A stretch of 64,000 nt of DNA from Pictodentalium vernedei (taxonomy: Eukaryota; Mollusca; Scaphopoda; Dentaliida; Dentaliidae). Shown here piece by piece: positions 1 through 10,111 of this stretch (position 1 is the first letter of the stretch; every line of letters begins with the position of its first letter). The stretch is from the NCBI GenBank assembly GCA_031216915.1, contig CM062297.1, positions 832,427,337-832,491,336 of the forward strand, written 5' to 3'. A program made the position numbers and the translations under genes. A model generated the notes under the pieces. The model ran no database searches, was not told the DNA's origin, and saw only the letters and a list, made by a program, of their open reading frames with translations.

Positions 1-294
1 CCGTCCATAGATTTGCAATAACCACGATGTGTACATAGCAAATCCCAGTGAACACCTCCACTCATATCTACGGGCCTTCTGTCGGACGTTCCAGGGGGAG
101 TCACCCTTGTACATTATTGACGATTACTCGGCTACGAAAGCTTTGACGCAAAAGAAACACATGCTGTCTAAGCTAGCCTTCTCGGGTCGTCATGCGCAGT
201 AGAGCGTTTGGGTTTTGACTCAGAATTATAACAGTAGTATGTCATGTACCCGGACGGGCCCTAGTTGGGGGACCCCGGTGGGGGACCCAGGAAG
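1..294. other. Left-edge sequence without a gene
   Basis: I see no coding potential or recognisable repeat here. The stretch becomes GC-rich just before the foldback element that begins near 295. Confidence 0.4.
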
Positions 295-992
295 TGACGT
301 CATGTCACGTGACGTAGTGGCGCCATGTTGTGTTGTCATGGTAACCCGCGTGAGCTGCCATATTATGACGTCATCTCCATAGTGATACGTGATGTGAGTG
401 CGCATGCGCAGCTCGTGTTGTTAAGGTGATACGTGTTTCCGTCGTCCATTTTGTATACTGGAGGCCGCCATCTTGGTTTCTATCGTAGCACGTGATTGCT
501 ATGTTACCCAATTTTTCTGCAAAGGGATGGGGTATGTTTGGAGGGTATGTTCGATTGTAGAAGAGTAAATCTGATTACCACAAACAACCCGACAATCCTT
601 CCAAATCACCAAAATCCACCCCAACTTTTACTATTTCGAATTCTTTCAGAATTCTCTGCTTCCATCTATATATGCAATAGTTTATGTCTACCTAGGCATG
701 TTCCTTTGTTCTGGAGTATACTCCAGTAGCGTAGAAGAGCCTATTATTTGGAACAGTTTATCTTATTATTACTATATTTAGCAATTTCTGGTCTATTCTT
801 GTTAGTTCTGACCCTATTCCAAGTACTCTTATTGTTTCATATATATAACTAACCAATCAGATTGCTTGATTTCCCATAACCTGTATGCAGAGTTATCTCC
901 CTTCTGTATAATAAAAGCCTATATCCAATGGCCATATCCCATGGAATCCCATTTTTTGCAAAACACCTGTGGCTATGGAATCCCTTTTTGTC

Positions 993-2130
993 GTATGAGG
1001 CCATGAGGGCTATGTACATGTAAAAGCCCTCAATGAGTCCTCATTTATTATCCCTCATAGCCTCATTGAATTCTGAGGTTATGAGGACCATTAAAAATCC
1101 CTCAATGAGGTATAATTTACTACGACTCTTAGCCTCATTTCAGTATTTGAGGATACCTATGGCCTGGTATTGTATTATTCGAGGATACCTATCGAGGATA
1201 CCTTTAGGAGAATCCCTTTTTTGTCGTATGAGGCCATGAGGGCTGTGTAAAAGCCCTCAATGAGTCCTCATTTATTATCCCTCATACCCTCATGGAATTT
1301 TGAGGTTATGAGGACCTTGAAAAATCCCTCAATGAGATATAATTTACTACGACTCTTATCCTCATTTCAGTATTTAACAGGTATATCCTATGGAATCCCA
1401 TTTTGGAAAACGCCTGTGACTGTGGAATCCCTTTTTTGGTCGTATGAGGCCATGAGGGATATGTAAAAGCCCTCAATGAGTCCTCATTTATTATCCCTCA
1501 TATCCTCATTGAATTTTGAGGTTATGAGGACCATTAAAAATCCCTCAATGAGGTATAATTTACTACGACTCTTAGCCTAATTTCAGTATTTGAGGATACC
1601 TATGGCCTGGTATTGTATTATTCGAGGATACCTATCGAGGATACCTTTAGGAGAATCCTTTTTTTGTCGTATGAGGCCATGAGGGCTATGTAAAAGCCCT
1701 CAATGAGTCCTCATTTATTATCCCTCATATCCTCATTGAATTTTGAGGTTATGAGGACCATTAAAAATCCCTCAATGAGGTATAATTTACTACGACTCTT
1801 AGCATCATTTCAGTATTTGAGGATACCTATGGCCTGGTATTGTATTATTCGAGGATACCTATCGAGGATACCTTTAGGAGAATCCTTTTTTTGTCGTATG
1901 AGGCCATGAGGGCTATGTAAAAGCCCTCAATGAGTCATCATTTATTGTCCCTCATAGCCTCATTGAATTTTGAGGTTATGAGAACCATTGAAAATCCCTC
2001 AATGAGGGATTTTTAATTCGACTCTTATCCTCATTTCAGTATTTGAGGATGGCCTGGTATTGTATTATTTGAGGATACCTATTGATGATACCTATCGAGG
2101 ATATCTTTTGGAGAATCCCTTTTGTGTCGC
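993..2130 (+). repeat. Tandem array, about 225-bp unit, five copies (left arm)
   Basis: The phrase GTATGAGGCCATGAGG recurs at 993, 1226, 1442, 1670 and 1896, giving periods of 233, 216, 228 and 226 bp. Each unit also carries CCCTCAATGAG and GAGGATACCTAT words, which are shorter sub-repeats. The 68-codon ORFs repeated along it are a by-product of the array. Confidence 0.85.
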
Positions 2131-3364
2131 ATTAGGCTATGTAAAAGCCCTCAATGGGTCTAATGTAGTCTTACCAACCGCTTCCATCTTGTCGCCAAAG
2201 CTCCAAAGCCATTACAGGTCTATGGCCTATCTGTCCTATCATTAGCTTCTACAACAGTCTTGTTCCATTGCGGCCTTGTACCAGTACTATTGGCTTCTGT
2301 TATTCTGCCCCATATCTCATCCATTACTTCCTAGCTATACCTATCTCAGTCTCGACTATAACATTGATCAAGGTTGAATCAGATTTCCCCTGTATACATA
2401 TAAGGCATTCCGTTATTGAGATTCCTAGCCGAGTCCGTAAAATTTGGATTCCGTGTTTTAACATCGACACTCGAAGGTATTCCCCTTCCCTATTGGAAGA
2501 ATTTAGTTTAATGGGTTGTAGTTTAAAAATTCAGATCATCTTTCGTTATTATTTTAATTAAGTTTAAAAATTCAATCAGTTCAAAGGGTGTTAATATTTA
2601 TTTATATTATATATAGTTCAAAAGTTCATTCAAATAGCTCAAGGGGTTTTAATTATATAAAGTTCATTCAGTAGAAAACTTTGTTCAGTTCAAAGGGTTC
2701 ATTCATTGGGTTATATTTAGGGATTATAGTTCATTCAGGTGAAAACTTTGTTATGGTCAATTCACTTCAATACCTTCATTGGGTCAGGTGTCTTGTATCT
2801 GTTGATAAATCAGTTCTGTTCACTTCGATCTTGGTTGTGTTGGATCTTTGTTCACTTTGTTCTGTTCAGTCTGTCCAACTTGTTCGATCAATCTGACTAG
2901 TTTGACATTCTTTCAATTAGTTATGTTTACTTCGTTGTTTTGTAGTGACTGGTTGTATCTGTTCAGAGTCTTGTGGTAATTGTTGAATTGGTTGTTATCA
3001 ATCCCTTTCCATACCCTCGAGTGGACGATGTTAAAACACGGAATCCAAATTTTACGGACTCGGTAAGGAATCTCAATAACGGAATGCCTTATATGTATAC
3101 AGGGGAAATCTGATTCAACCTTGATCAATGTTATAGTCCAGACTGAGATATGTATAGCTAGGAAGTAATGGATGAGATATGGGGCAGAATAACAGAAGCC
3201 AATAGTACTGGTACAAGGCCGCAATGGAACAAGACTGTTGTAGAAGCTAATGATAGGACAGATAGACCATAGCATTGTAATGGCCTTGGAGCTTTGGCGG
3301 CAAGATGGAAGCGGTTGGTAAGACCACATTAGACCCATTGAGGGCTTTTACAAAGCCTGATGCG

Positions 3365-3890
3365 ACAAAAAAGGGATTCTCCAAAAGGTATCCTCGATAG
3401 GTATCCTCAATAGGTATCCTCAAATAATACAATACCAGGCCATAGGTATCCTCAAATACCCGTATGTGTCTATGTGATAGGGCATATTGTGTCACATTGT
3501 GACTTTTCACATAAGCACATATGACAAAAAGGGATTCTCCAGTAGGTATCCCCGATGGGTATCCTCCAATAATACAATACCAGGCCATAGGTATCCTCAA
3601 ATACCCGTATGTGCCTATGCGATAGGGCATTTTGTGTCACATTGTGCCTTTCACATAAGCACATATGACAAAAAGGGATTCTCCAGTAGGTATCCTCGAT
3701 AGGTATCCTCAAATAATACAATACCAGGCGAAAGGTATCCTCAAATACCCGTATGTGCCTATGTGATAGGGCACATTGTGTCACATAAGCACATATCTGC
3801 ACATAAAGCATGTGCCGTTGTACTAGGGCACATTGTGTCACATTGTGCTTTTTCACACAAGCACATATGACAAAAAAAGGATTCCATAGC
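3365..3890 (-). repeat. Tandem array, about 143-bp unit (right arm)
   Basis: CACATAAGCACATATGACA recurs at about 3509 and 3652, with degenerate copies near 3781 and 3853. The unit shares the GGTATCCTC words with the left-arm array but adds a GCACATATG segment that the left array lacks. The two arms have therefore expanded different units. Confidence 0.75.
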
Positions 3891-5004
3891 CACAGGTGTT
3901 TTCAAAAAAGGGATTCCATGGGATATGGCCATTGGATATAGTCTTTTATTATACAGAAGGGAGATAACTCTGTATACAGATTATGGGAAATCAAGCAATC
4001 TGATTGGTTAATTATAATTTAGATATATGAAACAACAAGAGTACTTGGAATAGAGTCAGAACTAACAAGAATAGACCAGAAATTGCTAAATATAGTAATA
4101 ATAAGATAAACTGTTCCAATTAATAGGCTCTTCTACGCTACTGGAGTATACTCTGGAATAAAGGAACATGCCTAGGTAGAGGAAAACTATTGCATATATA
4201 GATAGAAACAGAGAATTCTGAAAGAATTCGAAACAGTAAAAGTTTGGTGGATTTTGGTGGTTTGGAGAGATTGTCGGATTGTTTGTGGTAATTAGATTTA
4301 CCCCGATTCAATCGTATATGCCCTTCAAACATACCCCGTCCCATTGCAGAAAAAAATGGGTAACATAGCAATCACGTGCTACCATAGAAACCAAGATGGC
4401 GGCCTCCAGTGTACAAAATGGACGACGGAAACACCTATCACCCTAACAACACGCGCTGCGCATGCGTACTGCCACCACGTATCACTATGACGATGACGTC
4501 ACAACATGGCCGCTCACGCGGGTTACCATGACAACACAACATGGCGGCATTAGGTCACGTGACATGACGTCACATGAGATCATCCAAATGAGATCATCCA
4601 AATGAGGGTCGAAACGTGCATGCACTACTACTTATAACAACTCTGTGTTAAAGGATCTCCGCGAGCAGACCCGCTGGGCTTGCCTGTTCCATTGTAAGGA
4701 CAGAGACAGCTTCGAGGACTGCCTACGAGCGAATGATGTGCTTGGAACCCGTGAGGAACGTGTCGCAGTTCGCCAGGCATCGTCGGAGTGCAAGCATGCC
4801 CGGCTAGTGTTAAAACAGACCAACCAACCACCTATAAAGTGTTGTGATAACGGACTTATATCATGTGGGAAGCAGCGATTCTAGTGACCCAAGCAGCTAT
4901 TCTAGTGACCCAAGCACTATATAAGTGTGCTGGGGTGGGCGGCATTGCGCATTGTTATGTGCTATATTAAACTCAATCGGCGTATATGTACATGTATATA
5001 AACC

Positions 5005-5520
5005 ATGTATTGTGACGATATCATTGACCAACTGCTGGAAGAGCAAGATGGCCCTGTTCCGAAGGAACAACAGAGAGGCAAGACGGCCGGGGATCCTGCT
5101 GTGCCTGTTCGTTTGGAACTTGCGAAGGAAAAACATGTCGATGGGGCCAAACACGAAAGGCTAGCTGCATTAGCTTCCGGTGGGCAGGCTAAGCAGTTTC
5201 TGAATTGACCAGGTCGACGCCATAACGACGAGGAAATCGATAAACTCTGTGCCCGATATGAGGCACGGCTCGGCGCAGAAAAGACAAAAACACTGGAGCC
5301 AGCTGCACTACAACTCTGTGCAGGCGCGGTCGGCATCTTTCTTCCCATACCTCAGAGAATCAACTAAAGTTGATTGCTGATCTTGAGGCAGATCCATTTG
5401 TAGTATCACGTGCGAGCTATATCATCGCTATGGCATGTACTTAGCACCGCTAACAGCGATGCTAACCACTGCTAAACACTGTCGATTTGGACACACCTGC
5501 TCTTTAACAGATCAAGACGA
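5005..5520 (+). pseudogene. Small conserved-type protein of the Polinton-like element (ORF A)
   Basis: The frame opened by the ATG at 5005 begins MYCDDIIDQLLEEQ. It passes a TGA at 5206-5208 and continues in the same frame through a charged helical stretch with YEARLGAEKTKTLEPAA and a hydrophobic end around AGAVGIFLPIP. Further blocks, LIADLEADPF near 5370 and YHRYGMYLAPLTAMLTTAKH near 5425-5485, lie in other frames. This suggests one protein of about 170 residues broken by two frameshifts. I associate this sequence type with small proteins beside membrane ORFs in Polinton-like elements, but I cannot name a function. The GTTCC palindrome at 5056-5068 lies inside the frame. Confidence 0.55.
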
Positions 5521-5528
5521 CCTCATCG

Positions 5529-6092
5529 ATGACAGAGCCAAACCAGCCGATAGTTACTGTTGTTCCAACGGAACAGAAACATGTGGAAACAGCTGCACCT
5601 ACCACTGGGTCGTCGGTTGTTCCTGTTTCTGGAGGAACAACGGGAGCGACAGGAAACCCTAAAAAGTCGCCGCCGGACGGGCAGGAGCTGCCACCCGGAA
5701 TGCAAAACAACAAAAGCCTTGGTCCGGTTGCAAGAAGAGAAGGCAATCTCCAGAGAATGGTCATAAACAACGCAGTAGCAACCCAAGCGGCTGATGGACC
5801 TGTTGTTCCTTCGGAAAGGGAACAACGAGAACAATATGGACAACATGGACAGCAGCAAGGGGTCTCGAATGCAATGCATCGCGAACGCAGTTCATTAGAT
5901 GACTGGTCTCCATTGATTGTTGGGGCTGTTGGGTTGGCATTATTGTTTCAGTTCCGAAGTTCTCAAAGGAACAGGAACAACAATAAGTCGGCGGCCAATC
6001 TAATGACACCGCCTGTTGATCCGGACAACCGTAGCGCGGCACCTCCGAACAAGCATTTAAAGGTATCTTCAGACCCATTCCATATGGAGTAG
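5529..6092 (+). CDS. 187-residue membrane-anchored ORF of the Polinton-like element (ORF B)
   Basis: This is the longest uninterrupted frame in the left half. Residues 1-125 are polar, with many Thr, Pro, Gln and Gly and no obvious fold. Around residues 127-142 a hydrophobic segment (SPLIVGAVGLALLFQF) looks like a single membrane span, followed by a basic, Asn-rich tail. The design suits a virion membrane or minor structural protein. Five GTTCC-type palindromes fall in or next to the frame and encode different residues each time (PTEQ, GGTTG, PSERE), which argues that they are DNA sites rather than protein motifs. ORF C begins 20 bp downstream. I do not recognise a named family. Confidence 0.55.
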   Translation: MTEPNQPIVTVVPTEQKHVETAAPTTGSSVVPVSGGTTGATGNPKKSPPDGQELPPGMQNNKSLGPVARREGNLQRMVINNAVATQAADGPVVPSEREQREQYGQHGQQQGVSNAMHRERSSLDDWSPLIVGAVGLALLFQFRSSQRNRNNNKSAANLMTPPVDPDNRSAAPPNKHLKVSSDPFHME

Positions 6093-6112
6093 TATATGTA
6101 TATGTATATACA

Positions 6113-6347
6113 ATGTCTTCAGACGATGGAAAGATGCTGGCCAATGCTGCCTATCACAGTGCCGTCGTCTCTGCCCTCGCAATAGGGTATGCCCGCTGAG
6201 GTAAGATGGCAATGAAGGGAGCCACCCCTAAACTTGACTTCACCGGCTATGACGTTGGGATGGTAGTTCTTGACGCATAGCCCGTCGATGGCAACCAAGG
6301 ACATGCTAATTAAACAAGGAATTATTCCAGCAGATATTTTGAAATAA
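6113..6347 (+). pseudogene. Small virion-type protein of the Polinton-like element (ORF C)
   Basis: The ATG at 6113 opens a frame with MLANAAYHSAVVSALAIGYA, an in-frame TGA at 6197-6199, then GKMAMKGATPKLDFTGYD and a hydrophobic stretch. A TAG and a frameshift follow, and the end MATKDMLIKQGIIPADILK lies in another frame. The order (short alanine-rich helix, G-K pair, acidic segment, K-Q-G-I-I-P end) resembles a small protein I remember from coral elements of this type. The function is unknown; two hydrophobic helices suggest a membrane or capsid-lumen protein. Confidence 0.5.
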
Positions 6348-6351
6348 CAAG

Positions 6352-6760
6352 ATGGCCTCGATCGCAATGCTACGCAGCGGCCTTCTCTGGCAGCAACTAC
6401 CTCTTCTCCAAGTTTAGGGATAACGATGCTGGTGCGGAACGTGTGCGACATGACAAAGCCGTAGAAAAGCTTCAGGCCGCCCAGGCAGCATGGTCCCGTA
6501 AGCGAACAGAACGCCTCCATTGGATCAACGAAGAACTACGTCGCCAAGGTCATGTCTTGAGCACATTCCAGGATGTCGATGCTGCGATTCGCGAGTATGC
6601 CCAGGTAACTGGGAACAGTTTAAACAGTCTTGGCTCAAAACCGCAACTAGAAGACTTATACACACCATCAGCCGGCAGAAGGACCGTGAGAATGCCTTCA
6701 TCCTTCACCATACTAGGGTTGGGTGTGGTCGGCCTTGTTATCAACAAACTCGTCCAGTGA
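6352..6760 (+). pseudogene. Coiled-coil protein with C-terminal membrane helix (ORF D)
   Basis: The start ATG at 6352 gives MASIAMLRSGLL, then a frameshift. The main open part from 6443 encodes HDKAVEKLQAAQAAWSRKR and more charged helix. It then has a PQLEDLYTPS motif and a final hydrophobic helix ILGLGVVGLVINKLV before the stop. The order (short hydrophobic N-terminus, GSNYLFSKF in the shifted frame, long coiled coil, Q-L-x-D-x-Y-x-P-S, membrane helix) matches a remembered small protein of these elements. It is likely a virion-type accessory protein, function unknown. ORF C ends just upstream, so the pair looks like one operon-like transcript. Confidence 0.5.
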
Positions 6761-6774
6761 TTCTCTACGCGTGT

Positions 6775-7049
6775 AAAAAAAAGTTTTGTTTTTTTTTTGG
6801 GTGAGGGGGGGGGGGGGGTTGGGGGGGGGTGATGATGGAAGTTGGTCTGTTCTGTCGGAACGGAAGGCTGCCTAGCTATGCTGTAAAGTAATACTAAAAG
6901 CCCACGAGAGTTGCACAGCAACTACGGATCGGTGGGAGCGGTGGGCTCTGGTCTCCGCCGTTCCCGTTGTTCCGTCGGAACAGGAACAACAGCGGGCGCA
7001 GGGGGTCCATGTCTCTGCCTGGCGAGTTTTTGGCGTATCAGCAGCCATC
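6775..7049. other. G-run and palindrome-bearing intergenic stretch
   Basis: This holds a T-run, a long G-run interrupted by single bases (about 6801-6829) and two GTTCC palindromes (6849-6861 and 6966-6990). It separates the + strand genes from the convergent minus-strand gene. No gene is seen. Confidence 0.5.
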
Positions 7050-8160
7050 AGTATGTCGTTTTTTGTGAGATATCTTGCGGATATCAAACCGGAGTTGGTT
7101 GAATTTCTCTTCCTCCGCGAGTACACGGCTGAATTCCTCCTCCTCGGATATCTGCCCATCGGCAACAGCCTTTGAATACAGATCTGCGATGCTCAAAAGC
7201 TTGGCCTCCGCTAAGGTGGTGATGCTTTTTTGCTTTTTTGCCTAAATTGTGGGCCTTTGGCTTACAAACTTCCCGAAAACACCTGCCAATCCACAGGCTC
7301 CTACTGTATCCTCTAGTGCTATAACCACGGTAATTGCGACTACGTTTGGCAACAGCCCGATTCCTCCAAGACCGATCCCTACACCGGTCTCGGATAGAAA
7401 TGTTTCGATGCCATCTGTGATATTGACCCCTCGCTGGTATTTCTTGCCGAGAGAACGCCTGCGGTCTCGTTCGGTCATGAGACGAGCTCTTACATCACCA
7501 ATCTGCTGGATACGGAAATTATTCGCGTCGAAAGTATTGAATTCTGGATACAAGCCCATTCTTGTTGGTATTGTACTTCATTTTCTAATACCTTTAAATC
7601 GACGCCCGTCAGTATCAGTCTGGTAAACCGCAGGCGCTTGAGCTTAGCTGGGCTAAGATGTACGGTATTGAATGTGTCGGTTGGAAACCTAGCATCTGTG
7701 ACCCTGTACTCGACACCCCTTAACGAGAGCAACACATCTTTGCCACGGATAATGATGACAAGTTCTTTGCCAGTATGCCGCCGACATCATTTTAGGTCAA
7801 GCCCATGTAGCACTGGTAGGACTGTCTGTACAATTGTGATGGTACCCTTGCCAGGAGTAAGACGACCAAACCCCCAAAACAGCTTCATCACACCTCCTTT
7901 TACCCCACCCAACACATACCCGGCATTGCTTTCGTGAACATAAATAGCACCTTTCGGGATATAAGAAGCCAATACACGGCCACTGTTCTGGAGTTTACGG
8001 GGCCTGTGGTCGCGGCCCAGTTGGATGTGAGGTTGGAGGACCCTGAAGTCAAGTTCCCACCCACCGCGAACAGTGTGCCTATACAGAGACCACGGCCTGG
8101 AGTCATTCTGGAAGTTCGTAGCTCCACCAGGGGGCTGAGCCTTCCAGGTTCAAATCACGC
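7050..8160 (-). pseudogene. Minus-strand structural-type protein(s) of the Polinton-like element (ORF E/F)
   Basis: Reading leftward, blocks appear in order: YIPKGAIYVHESNAGY, GKGTITIVQTVLPVLHG, a TGA near 7786, HTGKELVIIIRGKDVLLSL, FTRLILTGVDLKVLENE, then after a frameshift MGLYPEFNTFDANNF, DVRARLMTERDRRRSLGKKY, glycine-rich hydrophobic helices (GVGIGLGGIGLLPNVVAITV), and finally TLAEAKLLSIADLYSKAVAD with an acidic tail. The last part, two hydrophobic helices then a helical tail, is a recognisable small-protein type in related elements. The first part is beta-rich, like a virion attachment or penton-type protein. Whether this was one gene or two overlapping genes cannot be decided because a frameshift sits at the junction near 7560. 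No function can be assigned. Confidence 0.5.
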
Positions 8161-8349
8161 AGCTCGGTAAATGTAGCTTGTTACGGTTGTTCCCGTTCCG
8201 AAGGAACAACAACGGGCAGCTCTTTTCTCTTGTTTTGCCTCTCGAAGAGCTCAAATACATACAATTTGTCCGTCATCCCTGGTTCTCCAAAGCCCTGCGT
8301 GTCCCCGAGATCCTGGTCCTCCGCTATTCACCATGTCTTTACACTTGTT

Positions 8350-8907
8350 GCAGTTGTTCCGTAGGAACAGGTATATTTCGAAAATTTAATGTTACGGATA
8401 GGTGCTGCAATTCAATAGGGCCATCCATGCTACTAACACGTGGGCTGTAACATTGCCTATAGAGCCTGGGACAAGCCTTTGGTATTGCAAATGAGAGAAA
8501 TCTACTGTTCTGCCACTGGCACATTTTTTCTTTGCTACAGGTATTGTTCTGAGTAGTGTGCTGGGTAGCCCGTTGTAAACATTGTCCGTGGTGCTGACTT
8601 CTGACAGATGAACATAGAGCTCACGGTGGGCCGCAAGTTCAGGTAACTCATCCCCCATCAGCAGCTCCCCTCCCTGAGGGGTCTTGGCTGCTGCAAATCA
8701 CAAGGTGCGTGCCAACTTTTCCAGTTTCAGAGACTTATCTATCTTCAGTAGCGGACGACCCGAAGGTTTGTGAAGATCTAGTATAGCCCCAACCTGACTA
8801 AACACCTCATCATTTAGCTCGCATACATTGTAATAGCCATCTGACATCTTTATCTTCAGCGCCAAATCATTTATCTCATCTATGACATGAATAAAATTGT
8901 TGCCCAA
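8350..8907 (-). pseudogene. Minus-strand beta-rich protein of the Polinton-like element (ORF G)
   Basis: The minus frame starting near 8907 gives DGYYNVCELNDEVFSQVG, LDLHKPSGRPLLKID, then a TGA near 8700. It continues in the same frame with AAAKTPQGGELLMGDE, HRELYVHLSEVSTTDNVYNG, PSTLLRTIPVAK and YQRLVPGSIGNVTA. The alternation of beta-strand-like blocks and the L-H-K-P-S-G, H-R-E-L-Y-V-H and P-S-T-L-L-R-T-I-P motifs match a protein I remember from these elements. It is probably a capsid or virion component. Its direction matches ORF E/F downstream, so the two may be co-transcribed. Confidence 0.5.
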
Positions 8908-9066
8908 CCTCGAACTAATGTTGTACTAAAGAGGGCAGTAGGTTTCTTCAGCAAAGGCACACACAAATTGCCCTCCGGCAGGAAGCGTCCTTGGTAGGTC
9001 CACGGTTTGAACGTCGGATAGTGTTACGTACAAAGTTATATATTATCATTTTAAAACTCCTCTAAT

Positions 9067-10102
9067 ATGGCTTTCAGAGGTCCAAATGTCTTAGGGAGAG
9101 AAGCTGGAATACCCAAGAATGGACAGCAATCTTGCAACAAAGTTGGCTTAAATCTACTACAGCTCCAAGGGGTACTGGAAGGGACTCACGGCCATCACAA
9201 ACCTTGCTTCCATGGCCGAAGTCTCTGAAGATTTGGCTCGGACATGGCTTAAGAAGCATGCCATCTGGCAGATTTACCTTCCAGCTGTACGAGGCACACA
9301 TATACCACGACCCAAGTTCGATGTGCGGACGCCGAATGAGGTCCACCAGGCCTGCTCTTTCTGCCACACGACCGGGTTGCTCGCAAAACCTACAAGTATG
9401 CGCTCACAGTCATTGATGTAGCCCCCCGTTATAAAGAGGCAGACCTCCTGACCACAAAAGAGGCCAAAGAGGTCGCCGTCTCCCTAGAAAAGATATACAA
9501 GCGTGAATCACAGCGGTGGCCCCCACTGCGGTGGCCCCCACTGCGGTGGCCCAACCTCCTTCAAGTCGATCCCGGGCGCGAGTTCATGTGCGCGGTGAAT
9601 CAGCTGCTGGCGAACCACGGGAAAGAAGTCCGACGTGGCCGTGTAGGGAGGTGAGGTTACCGTCAGGTGAGAGGTCAAGTGAATGGGTCGCTCGGCTGCC
9701 CGCCGTTGTTGCGGCGCTGAATGGTGAGGTGACTCGCTTAACTAAAAAGAGGGCACCTGACGCCGTCAAGGCTATGATTGTGACACAAAAGCGCTCCTCT
9801 GTGATTTCTGGCCGTCCTGTTGGCCTCAAGGAGCAGAAGCTCCCTTCCAATGTGGGTGTTCGCTATCTCTACCAGGCAGGCGAACTGGAGGGGTGTCGCC
9901 GTCGCGCAACTAACCCTGTATGGTCCCTCCAAGTATACCGGTTAGACGCTCGGTCACCAAACCCGGCGAACCTGTCCTCTACTATTTGTTGGATGGACCA
10001 GCTCGTGGCTTCGTCCGGGAAGAGCTGCTTGTGGTGCCTCTCGACGCCCAGCTGCCTCCCGATGTTCCTTCGGAACGGGTAGTACTTCGGACTAGACGCT
10101 AG
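9067..10102 (+). pseudogene. Integrase (rve superfamily) of the Polinton-like element
   Basis: This is a retroviral-type DDE integrase that would insert the element. In order: DLARTWLKKHAIWQIYLPA, PRPKFDVRTPNEVHQA (9301-9350), where a frameshift falls exactly at the first catalytic Asp; then in another frame LLFLPHD, YKYALTVIDVAPRYKEA and LLQVDPGREFMCAVN with the second Asp. The segment that should hold the catalytic Glu is missing: the text jumps to RLPSGERSSEWVARLPAVV in the 9516 frame. The C-terminal part follows with LPSNVGVRYLY, an R-R-A-T-x-P-V-W-S motif, then after another shift VTKPGEPVLYYLLDGPARG. A 17-bp unit containing GGTGGCCCCCACTGC is repeated near 9510-9555. At least three frameshifts make it dead. 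It ends about 10 bp before the tail of the convergent polymerase-helicase gene. Confidence 0.75.
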
Positions 10103-10111
10103 GTGTATTAT

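Larger units (their letters stand above)
295..4577. mobile_element. 4.3-kb foldback (long inverted repeat) element
   Basis: The outer arms about 295-990 and 3885-4577 are reverse complements. Both carry the CACGTGAC / TGACGTCA tract, the phrase GCCGCCATCTTGGTTTC, and the segment around 496-729 matching 4138-4371. Inner arms about 2095-2475 and 3025-3400 also pair, leaving a unique middle of roughly 550 bp. Between outer and inner arms sit tandem arrays that differ in unit and length on the two sides. The 77-codon ORFs in the two arms are just the same repeat read twice, so I do not call them genes. No transposase is visible, so the element is non-autonomous or its enzyme is lost. The boundaries are where the mirror match fades. 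Ends rich in CACGTG and CGCATGCGCA could carry promoter or protein-binding sites, but that is inference. Confidence 0.85.

Noticed and set aside
993..2130. Regular repeat spacing resembling a CRISPR-like array
   Set aside because: Units of about 225 bp repeat as wholes, with no short repeat/unique spacer pattern; this is a tandem repeat in a eukaryotic foldback element.
496..4371. Similar 77-codon ORFs at 496-729 (+) and 4138-4371 (-), looking like a conserved gene pair
   Set aside because: They are the same sequence in the two arms of an inverted repeat, so conservation is expected without coding. There is no domain, and frame-changing differences occur elsewhere in the arms.
5206..5208. 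Selenocysteine at an in-frame TGA
   Set aside because: No SECIS-like structure was evident to me and the surrounding gene has further frameshifts; decay is simpler.
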